This document shows, one piece after another, positions 7,759-16,560 of a stretch of DNA of 64,000 bases. This DNA comes from Oligoflexales bacterium. GTDB lineage: Bacteria > Bdellovibrionota_B > Oligoflexia > Oligoflexales > JALZUQ01. A model generated the notes under the pieces. That model had not been told where the DNA came from. It made no database searches and worked only from the letters and a program-made list of their open reading frames with translations. The position numbers were made by a program, and so were the translations under genes. The stretch is taken from positions 1 through 64,000 of the forward strand of contig JALZUO010000066.1 in NCBI GenBank assembly GCA_023301565.1, in the 5' to 3' direction. The stretch's first letter is position 1. Every line of letters starts with the position of its first letter.

Positions 7759-9936
7759 ATGTACAGTGTCAAGTTATTGAATGCCTTGGATTGGCCGTTG
7801 ATCAAAGATCAGCTTGCTTCGTTGTGCGTTGCAGATGCTTCGAAAAACCGCATTCAAAATAAGCCTATTTGGCTGAAACGCGAAGAGGTGGAGAAAGAGT
7901 GGCAGCGTGTGGACCAGCTTGTTCAGTTATCTGAAGCAGGCTTTGCTGTGCCTCTAGGTGACTTTTCTGAGGTTGAAGAAAAGCTGGATTTCGTCTCGCG
8001 AGGTGGCGTACTCGATGGCTCGCAACTGCTCGAGCTCAACTCTATTCTAACACTCAGTCAGTCGGTTTCACATTTTTCACAAGACTTTTCAGATCGCTAC
8101 TCCTATTTGAGTGAGGTTAAAAGTAGTTTGTACTTGTTGCCTCACCTCAAATTAAAAATCGAACACTCAATCGACCCCGAAGGAAACATTGCAGATAACG
8201 CAACCCCCGAGCTTTTAAAACTTCGCAAGGAGCTTCGAGGGTATACCAGCAAGATCGAGCAAGCGCTTCACAAATGGATGCAGAACCCTAACAACTCAAA
8301 GTATTTGCAAGACCAGTTTTTTACCATTCGTTCAGATCGTTACGTTGTTCCTCTGAAATTAGATGGAAACGGCAGAGTCGACGTCAGGGTGATTGATACA
8401 TCTGGCTCTGGCAATTCAATATTTGTAGAACCTTTTTCTATCAAAGAACTAAATGACTATTTTCTCCAGTTACGCCTAAAACAGCGTATTGAAGAGCTAA
8501 AAATATTACGTGATTTATCTGACTTGGTGCGCGACGAATCAGATTTTCTTCGATACAACTTTGACACCTTGCAGGCGCTAGATATTCGCTTGTCTAAGTC
8601 TGCGCTAGCCAGAAAAATGTCAGGTGTGGTTCCTAAGCTAGCGGCTGCAAACAAGCTGTTTTTAATTCAAGCCCATCATCCGTTGCTATACCTCCAAGAG
8701 CCTAAAGAAAGTGTTGGGCAAGATATTATACTAGAAGAAAAACAAAGGTGTTTGGTTGTTTCTGGACCGAATGCAGGTGGTAAGACTATTTCTTTAAAGA
8801 TCATAGGTCTAATGCAATTGATGGCTAGCTCAGGCCTTTTGCTTCCGATAGATGCAAAAAGTGAATTTTTCTTTTTTGATAACCTGCATGTAGAACTTGG
8901 GGATGCTCAAGACCTCGGGCAGAATCTATCGAGTTTTGCAGGCCACTTGAGGAATATTCAAAAGATAAACCGAGAGGCAAAGAAGGACAGCTTAATACTT
9001 CTCGACGAGATAGCAAGTGGTACCGATGCCGCAACCGGAGCCTCATTGGCTCAAGCTTTACTCGAGTCTTGGCTGGACGCTGGGGCAACGGTTATTGTCA
9101 CAACACACCTCGATAGGTTGAAAAACCTTGCTCTAGAAGATCCGCTATACAGAAACGCAAGTGTGGCTTTTGACTTTGAAAAAAACAAACCACTTTTCAA
9201 GCTTCACCTAGATGTTCCTGGTGCAAGCTTAGGTATTGAGTTGGCAGAGCGTCTACAGTTTGAACAGAGTATAATATCTCGAGCGAAAGACTTAAGGAAG
9301 TCTATCCCCTCTGGCGGAGCACAAGAGCTGCAGGACCAGTTGCGCGAAAAAATTCAGACCTTCGAAAACCAAAAAGACGAGCTGAAAGCCATGCAGAAAA
9401 AGCTCTCCGAAGAGCAAGCGCGCTGGGAACACGAAAAAAACATTTTGCTAGAAGCTAAAAAGACCACCCGTTCGAAGGTTCGAAGTGAGTACAGTCAAAA
9501 GTTTGAATTAGTCGAGCGCGATTTTTTTGTCTTAGTTAAAAGAGTAAAAGAACTTCTAAAAGACGCCAAGAAAAACCCTACTAAAGAATCACAGACAAAG
9601 CTTTCTGCACTGACAAGTGAGTTTCAAAAAAACTATAGCGGTGCAAAGGGTATGGTGAAGAATGAGCCAAGTATCAAACTCAAAGATGGGCCAGTAAGAG
9701 TGCTGGACTTGGCGGTTGGAAAAAAGATTTTTATTGTAAGTTTGCAAAAAGTAGGCGTGATTGCTGAAGAGATGGATGCAGATAAAAAGAAACATTATAC
9801 TAAGTTGGTGGAAGCTGGCGCGGAAATTGGCCTAACTAAAGAACTTGCGAGCTTTATGAAGCGTCAAAAGCTTGCAGTGGCTGTAGGTGGGCTGCAGTCA
9901 ATCATTCCCCTTAAGGACATAAAGAGCATAGGATAG
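7759..9936 (+). CDS. mutS2: MutS2 family ATPase lacking the Smr nuclease domain
   Basis: 725 residues from the ATG at 7759, with GAGGGG (7748-7753) upstream; an earlier in-frame ATG at 7711 has no such site. MutS2 proteins act on branched DNA or on collided ribosomes rather than in mismatch repair. The core and clamp region (about 1-320) is followed by the ATPase with Walker A GPNAGGKT (residues 336-343) and Walker B ILLDE (about 413-417), then a long charged coiled coil (about 515-640) and a KOW-like segment (VGKKIFIVSLQKVGVIAEEM). The protein ends shortly after, at KDIKSIG, without the Smr endonuclease domain of about 80 residues that finishes typical MutS2 of roughly 780 residues. No frameshifted Smr coding is obvious in the following 110 bases. 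Confidence 0.92.
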   Translation: MYSVKLLNALDWPLIKDQLASLCVADASKNRIQNKPIWLKREEVEKEWQRVDQLVQLSEAGFAVPLGDFSEVEEKLDFVSRGGVLDGSQLLELNSILTLSQSVSHFSQDFSDRYSYLSEVKSSLYLLPHLKLKIEHSIDPEGNIADNATPELLKLRKELRGYTSKIEQALHKWMQNPNNSKYLQDQFFTIRSDRYVVPLKLDGNGRVDVRVIDTSGSGNSIFVEPFSIKELNDYFLQLRLKQRIEELKILRDLSDLVRDESDFLRYNFDTLQALDIRLSKSALARKMSGVVPKLAAANKLFLIQAHHPLLYLQEPKESVGQDIILEEKQRCLVVSGPNAGGKTISLKIIGLMQLMASSGLLLPIDAKSEFFFFDNLHVELGDAQDLGQNLSSFAGHLRNIQKINREAKKDSLILLDEIASGTDAATGASLAQALLESWLDAGATVIVTTHLDRLKNLALEDPLYRNASVAFDFEKNKPLFKLHLDVPGASLGIELAERLQFEQSIISRAKDLRKSIPSGGAQELQDQLREKIQTFENQKDELKAMQKKLSEEQARWEHEKNILLEAKKTTRSKVRSEYSQKFELVERDFFVLVKRVKELLKDAKKNPTKESQTKLSALTSEFQKNYSGAKGMVKNEPSIKLKDGPVRVLDLAVGKKIFIVSLQKVGVIAEEMDADKKKHYTKLVEAGAEIGLTKELASFMKRQKLAVAVGGLQSIIPLKDIKSIG

Positions 9937-10054
9937 TGTTCTATATAAAAACAACCACCTGATATTACTTGTTTATTTTTTGTAACAGCATCATTCTTAA
10001 GCCATTTTTAACTGCCTACCGATAGAAAAAAGGTAAGATATACGGGTGGTTTAT

Positions 10055-11035
10055 ATGCTTCTGACAAAAAAACTGGCTTTGCTGATTCCTATTGTAGTGA
10101 TGGGAGAGTCGTTTGCTGTAGCCGTCCCAGAGAAGGCTCAAGTTTTGACGAGGCAAAGTAACCCATTTGCAAAGTCGTCAGCTTCTATAGTACCTGGCGG
10201 GTTAAATCCAATTGTGAACGCTGCACCTTCTGTGGGTGTTAAATCTCAGGATTCAGATGAAGCTGCTAAGTCAGAAAATGAGATTTCTCTTCAGCCTCTT
10301 GTATACCCAAAGACCTTTCCAGAGTTGATGGAAGAGCGTCGCTTGAAAAGCCTCACTAAGAAGTTTTGCAAGAAGTATCGTGGTAAATACGTTGGACATT
10401 ATTCTGAGATTTATTTAGTTAAAAACTGTGAGAGAAGGCTTTTAGAAGGCCCTGATAGCCACTTCAAGCTAACGCAGCGTGGAACCAAGATACATACGGT
10501 TGATCCTAAGGTAATGGCCGCAATCCCTTTGGGGAAAGCGATGGAGTCTATTCAAAACAGAAATTTTAAAGGCTGTAAGCACTACGAGCGAAAATATGTA
10601 ACCTATCGAGACGTAGATGTTTACTATGTTAAAAAATGCAGAAAGCTTCTCTTGCCGACATGGGAGAGCTACCTAATCCACCGGACCAAGTATGGCAAAG
10701 GTGTGAAAACATTGATCCACAACCTCAGTTGGGAAGAGTTTATCGGTCTTGAAGAGGGTGATATCATCGATTCGAAAATCACAGCTAAGATAGAGGCTAG
10801 AAAGTTAGAGTCAGTAGTGGAGCCGTTTGTAGACGTGGTACCTATTTCAAAAGCTTGTAGGGGCTTGAGTGGGAAATTTGTATCTTACTACTCCAGGGTA
10901 TACAAAATTTCTAACTGCAAGAAACGAGAAATTGATTCTGCACTTTTTTCGCAAAAGTTTAAAAAGGTTGTTCCTAAAGAGCTAACATCTGACCAGTGGA
11001 TATCGCTTCCAAATGGTAAGGATTTAAAACTATAA
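10055..11035 (+). CDS. Exported protein with three Cys-pair repeats, unknown function
   Basis: 326 residues. The ATG at 10055 is preferred (GGGTGG five bases upstream); a GTG three codons earlier is possible. A signal peptide (LLTKKLALLIPIVVMGESFAVA) is followed by an uncharged Ser/Pro linker, then three copies of one motif: a Cys, a basic stretch, K[YF]V-x-x-[YH][YR], a short Tyr/Val strand and a second Cys. The pairs are at residues 105/125, 174/195 and 268/288, that is 20 or 21 apart, which fits three small disulfide-closed hairpins. Each pair is followed at varying distance by a segment ending in [IL]P-x-G or LEEGD. I do not recognise the family. It overlaps the stop of the converging ChaN-like gene by six bases. 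Confidence 0.7.
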   Translation: MLLTKKLALLIPIVVMGESFAVAVPEKAQVLTRQSNPFAKSSASIVPGGLNPIVNAAPSVGVKSQDSDEAAKSENEISLQPLVYPKTFPELMEERRLKSLTKKFCKKYRGKYVGHYSEIYLVKNCERRLLEGPDSHFKLTQRGTKIHTVDPKVMAAIPLGKAMESIQNRNFKGCKHYERKYVTYRDVDVYYVKKCRKLLLPTWESYLIHRTKYGKGVKTLIHNLSWEEFIGLEEGDIIDSKITAKIEARKLESVVEPFVDVVPISKACRGLSGKFVSYYSRVYKISNCKKREIDSALFSQKFKKVVPKELTSDQWISLPNGKDLKL

Positions 11036-12193
11036 AACCCCGTCCAGTTTTTGTAAAAGCTTGGCAAACCTAGATTTACTTGCATTTTTTTCTGTCGACA
11101 ATAATATAAAACCTGTAGCAATAGTTTTTATATTCCCACTGTCTTTTAGCAGGGTAAGTGTTTGTGTTTTTGGTAGCCAGCAGTACCCTTTCTTTAGCAA
11201 GTCTCTTCTGGTTTCAGCTCTCTGGGCGCCACTAGAAAGGTTTTTTAGCCCAATATCTATGTGCAGAGATGCTATTCTTTCGCGTCGGTAGGATACTTTA
11301 AAGAAGTTAAGAAAGTGTGTTGCAAACTCCCAGGCATCTTCTGTCTCTTTTTCTAGAGCGTCGACTCCAAAATCATCTAAACCGAATGCATGGTGCTGTA
11401 AGACCGACTCCCACTTTAGATGGGGTGCAATGTTGGATGTAGCTATGGTGTTTTTATTTATTTCAAAGCTTTGAAAAGGGTTTTTTGACTTGTTTAGGTG
11501 CCAAAAGTAAAAACTGTCTACATTCTGCAGGACAGACAGTACTTTCGATTTGAGAAAGTTGTGTGTGGACTTGTGTTGCTGTTTTTTTAGTTCGGCTGGA
11601 AGGTGGTTTGGAGCAAGATGCGACTCTCCTACGAGCACATAAACTTTTTTATCTGGGTTTTTTGCTCTTATCTCTAGTATGCGCTGTGCAAATACCCTGT
11701 CAGTATTTGGTAGGTGACTTCGTCTTTTTGGTGAAATTCCCTCTAGCTGAATTGAGTGTTGGTCGCAATAGGCGAGTATTTTTTTGTAGCCTTGTTTTGA
11801 AAAGTCCCAGGTTCTTTTTTTTGTGATTGCTTCAAGAAGCTCTTCTTGTTTGAAATGTTTGTCTTCTTGCCGCTTTTTTAGCAAGGGATCGTTGTGCTGG
11901 AAAATTTCTAGTGCAACAATAATATTTTTTGGATTTTCGCTGGACTCCATAAAGTCGAGGAATCCGCTTTGAGATTTTTCTAGGGTGTGGAAATCTCCAA
12001 CCAAAACTATATGCGAGTTATTTGTTTTTTGACTTATTTCCTGCGCGGATATTTGTCTTTGGGGGTGAGCCGGTAAGCTAGCCGCGAAGCTACTTAAGTA
12101 TGCTTCTAGGCCTACCTCTGATCCTAAATACTCGGATGCGCGGCTTTTGGCTTTAGAAAAAAGCTCGTAACTGATTTTTTGCAATGCACTCAT
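11030..12193 (-). CDS. ChaN/Tiki-superfamily protein (putative heme/iron-related hydrolase fold)
   Basis: 387 residues without a signal peptide. The ChaN-type core is seen in residues about 55-225: IVLVGDFHTLEKSQ (the usual 'GExHd' strand with Asp-His), IIVALEIFQ (Glu of the E-x-F motif), KKILAYCDQHSIQLEGI, and KKVYVLVGESHLAPNHLP (second GExH). These conserved Glu and His residues form the putative metal or heme site of the superfamily, which includes Campylobacter ChaN and erythromycin esterase-like proteins. The C-terminal half is not recognised. Canonical ChaN is a surface lipoprotein; this one appears cytoplasmic, so a role in heme uptake should not be assumed. It lies in a leftward run behind a PanE-like gene and hldE. 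Confidence 0.7.
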   Translation of the reverse strand: MSALQKISYELFSKAKSRASEYLGSEVGLEAYLSSFAASLPAHPQRQISAQEISQKTNNSHIVLVGDFHTLEKSQSGFLDFMESSENPKNIIVALEIFQHNDPLLKKRQEDKHFKQEELLEAITKKRTWDFSKQGYKKILAYCDQHSIQLEGISPKRRSHLPNTDRVFAQRILEIRAKNPDKKVYVLVGESHLAPNHLPAELKKQQHKSTHNFLKSKVLSVLQNVDSFYFWHLNKSKNPFQSFEINKNTIATSNIAPHLKWESVLQHHAFGLDDFGVDALEKETEDAWEFATHFLNFFKVSYRRERIASLHIDIGLKNLSSGAQRAETRRDLLKKGYCWLPKTQTLTLLKDSGNIKTIATGFILLSTEKNASKSRFAKLLQKLDGVL

Positions 12194-12297
12194 CTACTGA
12201 TATTAATGTGTAGTCAAAGACAGAGTCTGATTTTGATGTAACAATCTTGCCTTTGTATCTTGGGATGCAGAGGGGTTCAAGGTGTGTAGGGCTGAGT

Positions 12298-13140
12298 TTA
12301 GACCTGTCTGTATTTTGACAATATGTTTTGGTGCAATTCGAACAAGCCTGGGTGTTTTTCAGGCGACGCATACCCGCTTAAAAATTCTGCCTCTGTCCTT
12401 GCGCCACGCCGCAAAGCTTGCACCATGGAGTTCGTGTTCTGCCCTAATATTGAAAGTGGTATTTCTAGCAAACCTAAAGCCTCTTTTTTAGAGCTACATC
12501 CAATGTTTTCAAGGCTGTAGAGTTGGTCCGTGACATCTAGGGCTTCATTTTTGATTTGAGAAAAAATGCTCTGCTGTCGAACAAGTTTGTTGTGTTCGAG
12601 GTCGAAAGCTGCGCAGATAGTATTAATGACTAAGTTTATGAAAAACTTTTTTGCTCTTTTTTTTCGTATATCGTTACAGAAATTGACGAAACTTAGGTTT
12701 TCTTGGAAAGCATCCGTAAATCTTTTTTCTAGGCATATCCCTAAGTCACTCGAAAAGATTTCGACGAAATCTGTATTGCGGTCATATGTTGAGGCAACGT
12801 AATTTACCCCAGGAAAAAAAGGTGAGGCATAAAACTTTTTTTCAAGAAACGCGTTACTGAGCGGAATAAATACCTGTTCTTTTTTATCTTTCAAGTCATC
12901 TAGTAGGTGTGCGAGTGCATGAATTGGCACTGTTAAAAGGCAAACAGGTGCTGGTCCAGGCCCGCTATTTAAATAGCATTCATGTTCCTCGCCTTGTTGG
13001 CGGATTTTTATTTTTTCAATGGGACCTTTTCGGCTCAGCAGTCTTACTTGGTGGCCGCTTTTTTCTAATAAAAACGCTAAGGCTCTGCCCGAAGCACCAG
13101 CTCCGAGGATATCTATCGCCTTTCTTTCTTTTATATTCAA
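12298..13140 (-). CDS. Ketopantoate reductase-family (PanE/ApbA) dehydrogenase
   Basis: 280 residues. The N-terminus is a Rossmann NADP site (DILGAGASGRALAFLLEKSG..VRLLSR) and the C-terminal helical domain has the features of 2-dehydropantoate 2-reductases: K-K-F-F-I-N-L-V-I-N (catalytic Lys and Asn spacing) and SMVQALRRGARTEAEFLSG, which matches the family's 'S[ML]..D...g..TEid...G'. PanE reduces ketopantoate to pantoate in coenzyme A synthesis; many homologues have other substrates, so panE itself is only likely. Only three bases separate it from hldE, and the ChaN-like gene follows 104 bases on, so they may be one transcript. Confidence 0.72.
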   Translation of the reverse strand: MNIKERKAIDILGAGASGRALAFLLEKSGHQVRLLSRKGPIEKIKIRQQGEEHECYLNSGPGPAPVCLLTVPIHALAHLLDDLKDKKEQVFIPLSNAFLEKKFYASPFFPGVNYVASTYDRNTDFVEIFSSDLGICLEKRFTDAFQENLSFVNFCNDIRKKRAKKFFINLVINTICAAFDLEHNKLVRQQSIFSQIKNEALDVTDQLYSLENIGCSSKKEALGLLEIPLSILGQNTNSMVQALRRGARTEAEFLSGYASPEKHPGLFELHQNILSKYRQV

Positions 13141-13143
13141 CTG

Positions 13144-14595
13144 CTAGGAGCCGTTTGTTTTTACGTGGTTTACAATAGAAGTCGTCGAGTGGCCTTCTGT
13201 AACAGCAATGTTGCAGACTGTTCCGCCGTTTGCAGATACAAAGTCTCCGCCGACGATTTTATCTATGGCCCAGTCACCGCCTTTTACCAATACATCTGGT
13301 TTGATGCTTTTAATGAGCTCAAGTGGCGTGTCAGCCCCGAACTCAACAACAAAGTCGACGCTAGCAAGGCCTGCAAGTACCCGTTTTCTAGATTCACTAG
13401 TTTGTACAGGCCGAGTTGGGCCTTTAAGCCTTTGAACGGATTCATCTGAGTTTACGCCAATCACGAGAAAATCGCCCATAGCTCGAGCAGCCTCTAGGTA
13501 GTCGACGTGTCCTGGGTGTAGAAGGTCAAAACAGCCGTTGGTAAAAACAACCTTCTTTTTTGGTTTTAGGCTAAGTTCATGGATACAAGCGTCTAGCCCC
13601 ATCACCTTGGACTGAGACCCTTTAAACATCACCTTCTGCATACTATCCACAATTTCATTTTCCGACGGTGCATAGGTCCCTTGCTTGGTGATGGTTACAC
13701 CAGCAGCTGCGTTGGCAAACTTCATACATTCGACAAGAGAAGTTCCAGAAAGTATTCCAAGGGCAAAGATAGCTACAACCGTATCCCCTGCGCCTGTAAC
13801 GTCAAAGACATCTTTAGAGTCTGCCGCCAAATAGCTCTTTTCTCCATCGCTGGTTGCAAGGAGCATGCCCTCTGGTCCTAGGGTGATCACAGCATTTTCA
13901 ATGGTTGGGTACTTTGCTTGGAACAGTTCTGCTATTTTATCTCTTGTGGAAGACCCAGGTTCTAAACTTAACGCTAATTCAGCTTCTTTTCTGTTTGGGG
14001 TGATGAGGAACGCATCTGTATATTTACTAAAATCCGCGCCTTTTGGATCTGCTATACAGTGAACACCTTTTTCTTTCGCGGTACTTAGGATTTTTTTAAG
14101 CATGACATTGCTTAATAAGCCTTTGCCATAATCAGAAAGGGCTATGACTCCTACCTTTTCCCAAGGGATTTCTTGGACAATTTTTTCCGCTTCATCCAAA
14201 GTTGACCCGTGATAATGTTCTTCGTCAAAACGGACGATCTGCTGGGTCTTTGTCAACACTCTAGTTTTTGTGGTTGTCGTGAAATCTTTATCTTTTTTAA
14301 TTAATGAAACGTCGATTTTTTTAGTTTGCAATTGCGCTAATAAATCTCGTCCGTTTTTGTCGTCGCCTACACGGCCTGCGATCATGACTTTTGGTTTGTG
14401 ACGTGCACAGTTAATTGCAACGTTTGCCGCTCCACCAGGGAGTTGAAATTTTTTTTCTATGCGATGTACAGGTACTGGGGCTTCCGGAGAGATACGGTTC
14501 ACTGTGCCTAGTAAATAGTTATCTAAAATTAAATCTCCAATGACCAATACACATTTGTCTTTTTGGCACTGCTGGTTCCAAGGTAGTTCGTTCAT
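13144..14595 (-). CDS. hldE: Bifunctional heptose-7-phosphate kinase / heptose-1-phosphate adenylyltransferase
   Basis: 483 residues, ATG with GGGAG six bases upstream. Both reactions serve ADP-heptose synthesis for the LPS inner core. The N-terminal ribokinase-like kinase (about 1-320) shows DNYLLGTVNRISPEAPVPV, LPGGAANVA and the anion-hole/catalytic motif DVTGAGDTVVA. The C-terminal nucleotidyltransferase (about 345-480) shows FTNGCFDLLHPGHVDYL with the HxGH motif, VIGVNSDESVQRLKGPTRPV, and VKGGDW. Both catalytic sites look intact, and the length matches the E. coli fusion. It supports a Gram-negative cell with heptose-containing LPS. Confidence 0.97.
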   Translation of the reverse strand: MNELPWNQQCQKDKCVLVIGDLILDNYLLGTVNRISPEAPVPVHRIEKKFQLPGGAANVAINCARHKPKVMIAGRVGDDKNGRDLLAQLQTKKIDVSLIKKDKDFTTTTKTRVLTKTQQIVRFDEEHYHGSTLDEAEKIVQEIPWEKVGVIALSDYGKGLLSNVMLKKILSTAKEKGVHCIADPKGADFSKYTDAFLITPNRKEAELALSLEPGSSTRDKIAELFQAKYPTIENAVITLGPEGMLLATSDGEKSYLAADSKDVFDVTGAGDTVVAIFALGILSGTSLVECMKFANAAAGVTITKQGTYAPSENEIVDSMQKVMFKGSQSKVMGLDACIHELSLKPKKKVVFTNGCFDLLHPGHVDYLEAARAMGDFLVIGVNSDESVQRLKGPTRPVQTSESRKRVLAGLASVDFVVEFGADTPLELIKSIKPDVLVKGGDWAIDKIVGGDFVSANGGTVCNIAVTEGHSTTSIVNHVKTNGS

Positions 14596-14946
14596 AAGAG
14601 GCTCCCTAAAAGTAGATGCGAAGATAGTTGAAGGAGATGCGATACTCTATATGCTAGGGCAGTATCTGAGCAAAAAATAGTCAAAACTATGACCCAAATC
14701 GTCAATGAACAAACACTGCTGCTTTAAAAAGCGTCAATTCTATGTCTTTTACGCTAAGCCAAATTTTCTCTGCAATCTATGCCCAGCAACCCTTTCCTAG
14801 TTTTTTGCAAGGTTGGCACGGAACTTGCTGTTAACCAATATAGCGATAACAGAAACAGTCCACTGCAAGGTAATGCCATGTGACTTCAGAACGGGGTTAG
14901 AAGCATGCGGTACCTCAGCCAGGGTGGAACTATTGGGGAGCATAGT
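14596..14946. other. Intergenic region carrying a sigma-54 promoter
   Basis: 351 bases between leftward hldE and the rightward regulator. It contains the sigma-54 promoter listed separately, about 118 bases before the start codon, leaving a leader of roughly 105 bases. No gene is seen; the in-frame ATG at 14905 is a weaker start for the regulator. Confidence 0.6.
14813..14829 (+). promoter_or_regulatory. Sigma-54 (-24/-12) promoter
   Basis: TTGGCACG-GAAC-TTGCT is a full match to the consensus TTGGCACG-N4-TTGCW, with the invariant GG (14815-14816) and GC (14827-14828) ten bases apart plus two. It points rightward to the regulator gene; transcription should begin near 14840. Confidence 0.85.
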
Positions 14947-15891
14947 ATGCAAGCAGCAGATAAAATTAGTCACATCTATGGAGAAGCAAAAGAAGCCGTT
15001 TGCTTTGACTTTGTCGATGATCAAATGAAAAGAGTGATGACGCTTGTAAAGCAAGCTGCAGCTACTAACACCTCTCTTTTGATCACCGGAGAAGAGTCTT
15101 GTGGGAAGAAAACTTTAGCCCGCGAGATCCACAAGAAATCTTTGAGAAGAGGCCTGCTTGGATTTTTAGATCTTTCTACGGCAACCACCGCAGAGGTAGA
15201 CCAGTTTTTTCTAAAAAACATTCACAATGCCCAATACTCGACGTGGATCATTGAAAACATCGAACGCCTGAGCAGCGAGCACCAAGTACAGTTAAACCAG
15301 TGGATTCGCTCGCAAGGTGAAAGTAGAAATCCAATTCGAGTGATTGCTACCTCATTCTCTGATTTTAATCGAGAGGTTCACTCGGGTGGTTTTTTTAAAG
15401 AACTATACTACCGGCTAAATATCATTAGGGTAGAGGTTCCTGCTCTGCGGTTTCGTAAGCGTGACATCTCGACCTTGGCAAAATACTACTTAGAAAATCA
15501 CAATTTAGGTGAAGACTACTCGAACATGAGCTTTACCCAAGGTGCCTTAGACGCGATGATCAACCACAGCTGGCCTGGTAATCTTCATGAGCTTCAGGTT
15601 GTAGTGCAACGCGCGATATTACTTTCTACATCCTATGAGATCGATGTGGACTGCATTGAGATTCAGTCAGCTGAAGGTATGAATAACAAGTGGATTATGG
15701 CGCTTCCTATTGGTCTACCTATGAAGGATGTTGAGACTCACTTTATTTTGGAAACATTAAAGCACCACGAAGGCAACAGAACTCACTGCGCTAAAACCTT
15801 AGGCATAAGCCTTCGAACTTTGAGAAACAAGATCAATGAGTTTAAAAGCCGCGGTATTGATGTAGTAGATCCCATGAGAAGAGCAAAATAA
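14947..15891 (+). CDS. Degenerate sigma-54 enhancer-binding-protein family regulator (Fis-type HTH)
   Basis: 314 residues from the ATG at 14947, set by GGGGAG (14935-14940). It has an AAA+ domain (about 15-235) and a Fis-type helix-turn-helix at the end (ETLKHHEGNRTHCAKTLGISLRTLRNKINEF). The AAA+ part is damaged in known key places: the GAFTGA loop that contacts sigma-54 is absent, the Walker B DE is replaced (STWIIENIERL), and the Walker A is altered (TGEESCGKKT). The R-finger region (FKELYYRLNIIRVEVPALRFRKRDI) and WPGNLHEL remain. It probably binds DNA but cannot remodel sigma-54 holoenzyme, so a repressor or co-regulator role is inferred. It is itself behind a sigma-54 promoter and is followed by a FliH-like gene, suggesting the flagellar cascade. 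Confidence 0.8.
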   Translation: MQAADKISHIYGEAKEAVCFDFVDDQMKRVMTLVKQAAATNTSLLITGEESCGKKTLAREIHKKSLRRGLLGFLDLSTATTAEVDQFFLKNIHNAQYSTWIIENIERLSSEHQVQLNQWIRSQGESRNPIRVIATSFSDFNREVHSGGFFKELYYRLNIIRVEVPALRFRKRDISTLAKYYLENHNLGEDYSNMSFTQGALDAMINHSWPGNLHELQVVVQRAILLSTSYEIDVDCIEIQSAEGMNNKWIMALPIGLPMKDVETHFILETLKHHEGNRTHCAKTLGISLRTLRNKINEFKSRGIDVVDPMRRAK

Positions 15892-15924
15892 ACACACTTT
15901 AAGTATAAAAACAGGAAGGCATTT

Positions 15925-16503
15925 ATGTCCATATTTAGTAAGCCGTTAAGTGCACTATACGGCAAAGATCAAAAAGAGAGTTTGGAGATTGATATCTCTG
16001 CAAAGGATGAAACAAAAATTCAGTCTCCAGCTAAAGGTGAAATTGGACCCAAAATACCACTGCAGCCTCGACAGGATCTGAATAGTAATTCGCTTTTTGA
16101 GCAAGGGTTCGTCGCTGGTCAAAAAGAGATCCTTTCTCGCGTGAAAGAGCAGCGCTTAGAGTCAAAAAGCCGTAATGCACAGTTTGTAGATCTAACCTCC
16201 GAGATCATAACCTCGATTAAAGAGCTAAAAGAAACTTTGATTACAGAGTTTGAGGCGATCTGCAAACAAGACATACCAAAATTAACGGTAGACGTGCTTC
16301 GTAAGCTCGAACAAAACGAGCCACTTCAGTTCCGTTCTATGGTTTCAAGCTTTATGCAAAGCATGGCTATGGAAGATATAGCTATCCACTGCTCCCCGCA
16401 GGTATTCGACACCTTAAGCGGAGGTAGTGAAAACAAGTTCGACCCTATTTTGATTTTAGAAGATCAGTATGAGGGACATCGGATGGAAATAAAGTTTGCT
16501 TAG
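15925..16503 (+). CDS. FliH/SctL-like flagellar or type III export stator protein (tentative)
   Basis: 192 residues, no signal peptide. The typical FliH pattern is a variable N-terminus, a short GxxxG-type helix, a coiled coil, and an alpha/beta C-terminal domain that binds the export ATPase. Here LFEQGFVAGQKEIL (about 52-66) resembles the 'EGF.eG...G' helix of FliH, a charged coil follows, and the end (IPKLTVDVLRKLE...IAIHCSPQVFDTL...PILILEDQYEGHRMEIKFA) resembles the FliH C-terminal domain. Similarity is by pattern only. It lies 33 bases after the sigma-54-type regulator and before a strong terminator, so the two form an operon under the sigma-54 promoter. No other flagellar gene is in the window. 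Confidence 0.5.
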   Translation: MSIFSKPLSALYGKDQKESLEIDISAKDETKIQSPAKGEIGPKIPLQPRQDLNSNSLFEQGFVAGQKEILSRVKEQRLESKSRNAQFVDLTSEIITSIKELKETLITEFEAICKQDIPKLTVDVLRKLEQNEPLQFRSMVSSFMQSMAMEDIAIHCSPQVFDTLSGGSENKFDPILILEDQYEGHRMEIKFA

Positions 16504-16526
16504 TTAAATTACTTGTAAGTTTTTTT

Positions 16527-16554
16527 AAAACGCCCCATTTTTAGGGGCGTTTTT
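16527..16554. terminator. Bidirectional rho-independent terminator
   Basis: AAAACGCCCC (16527-16536), seven-base loop, GGGGCGTTTT (16544-16553), with T-runs on both strands. It lies between the converging FliH-like gene and fabI. Confidence 0.92.
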
Positions 16555-16560
16555 GCTTTA

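Noticed and set aside
12153-12371. 72-codon minus-strand frame with a Cys-rich start, bridging the ChaN-like and PanE-like genes
   Set aside because: It overlaps both neighbours in another frame by 41 and 74 bases, has no SD, and resembles no protein I know. The 104-base gap alone does not need a gene.
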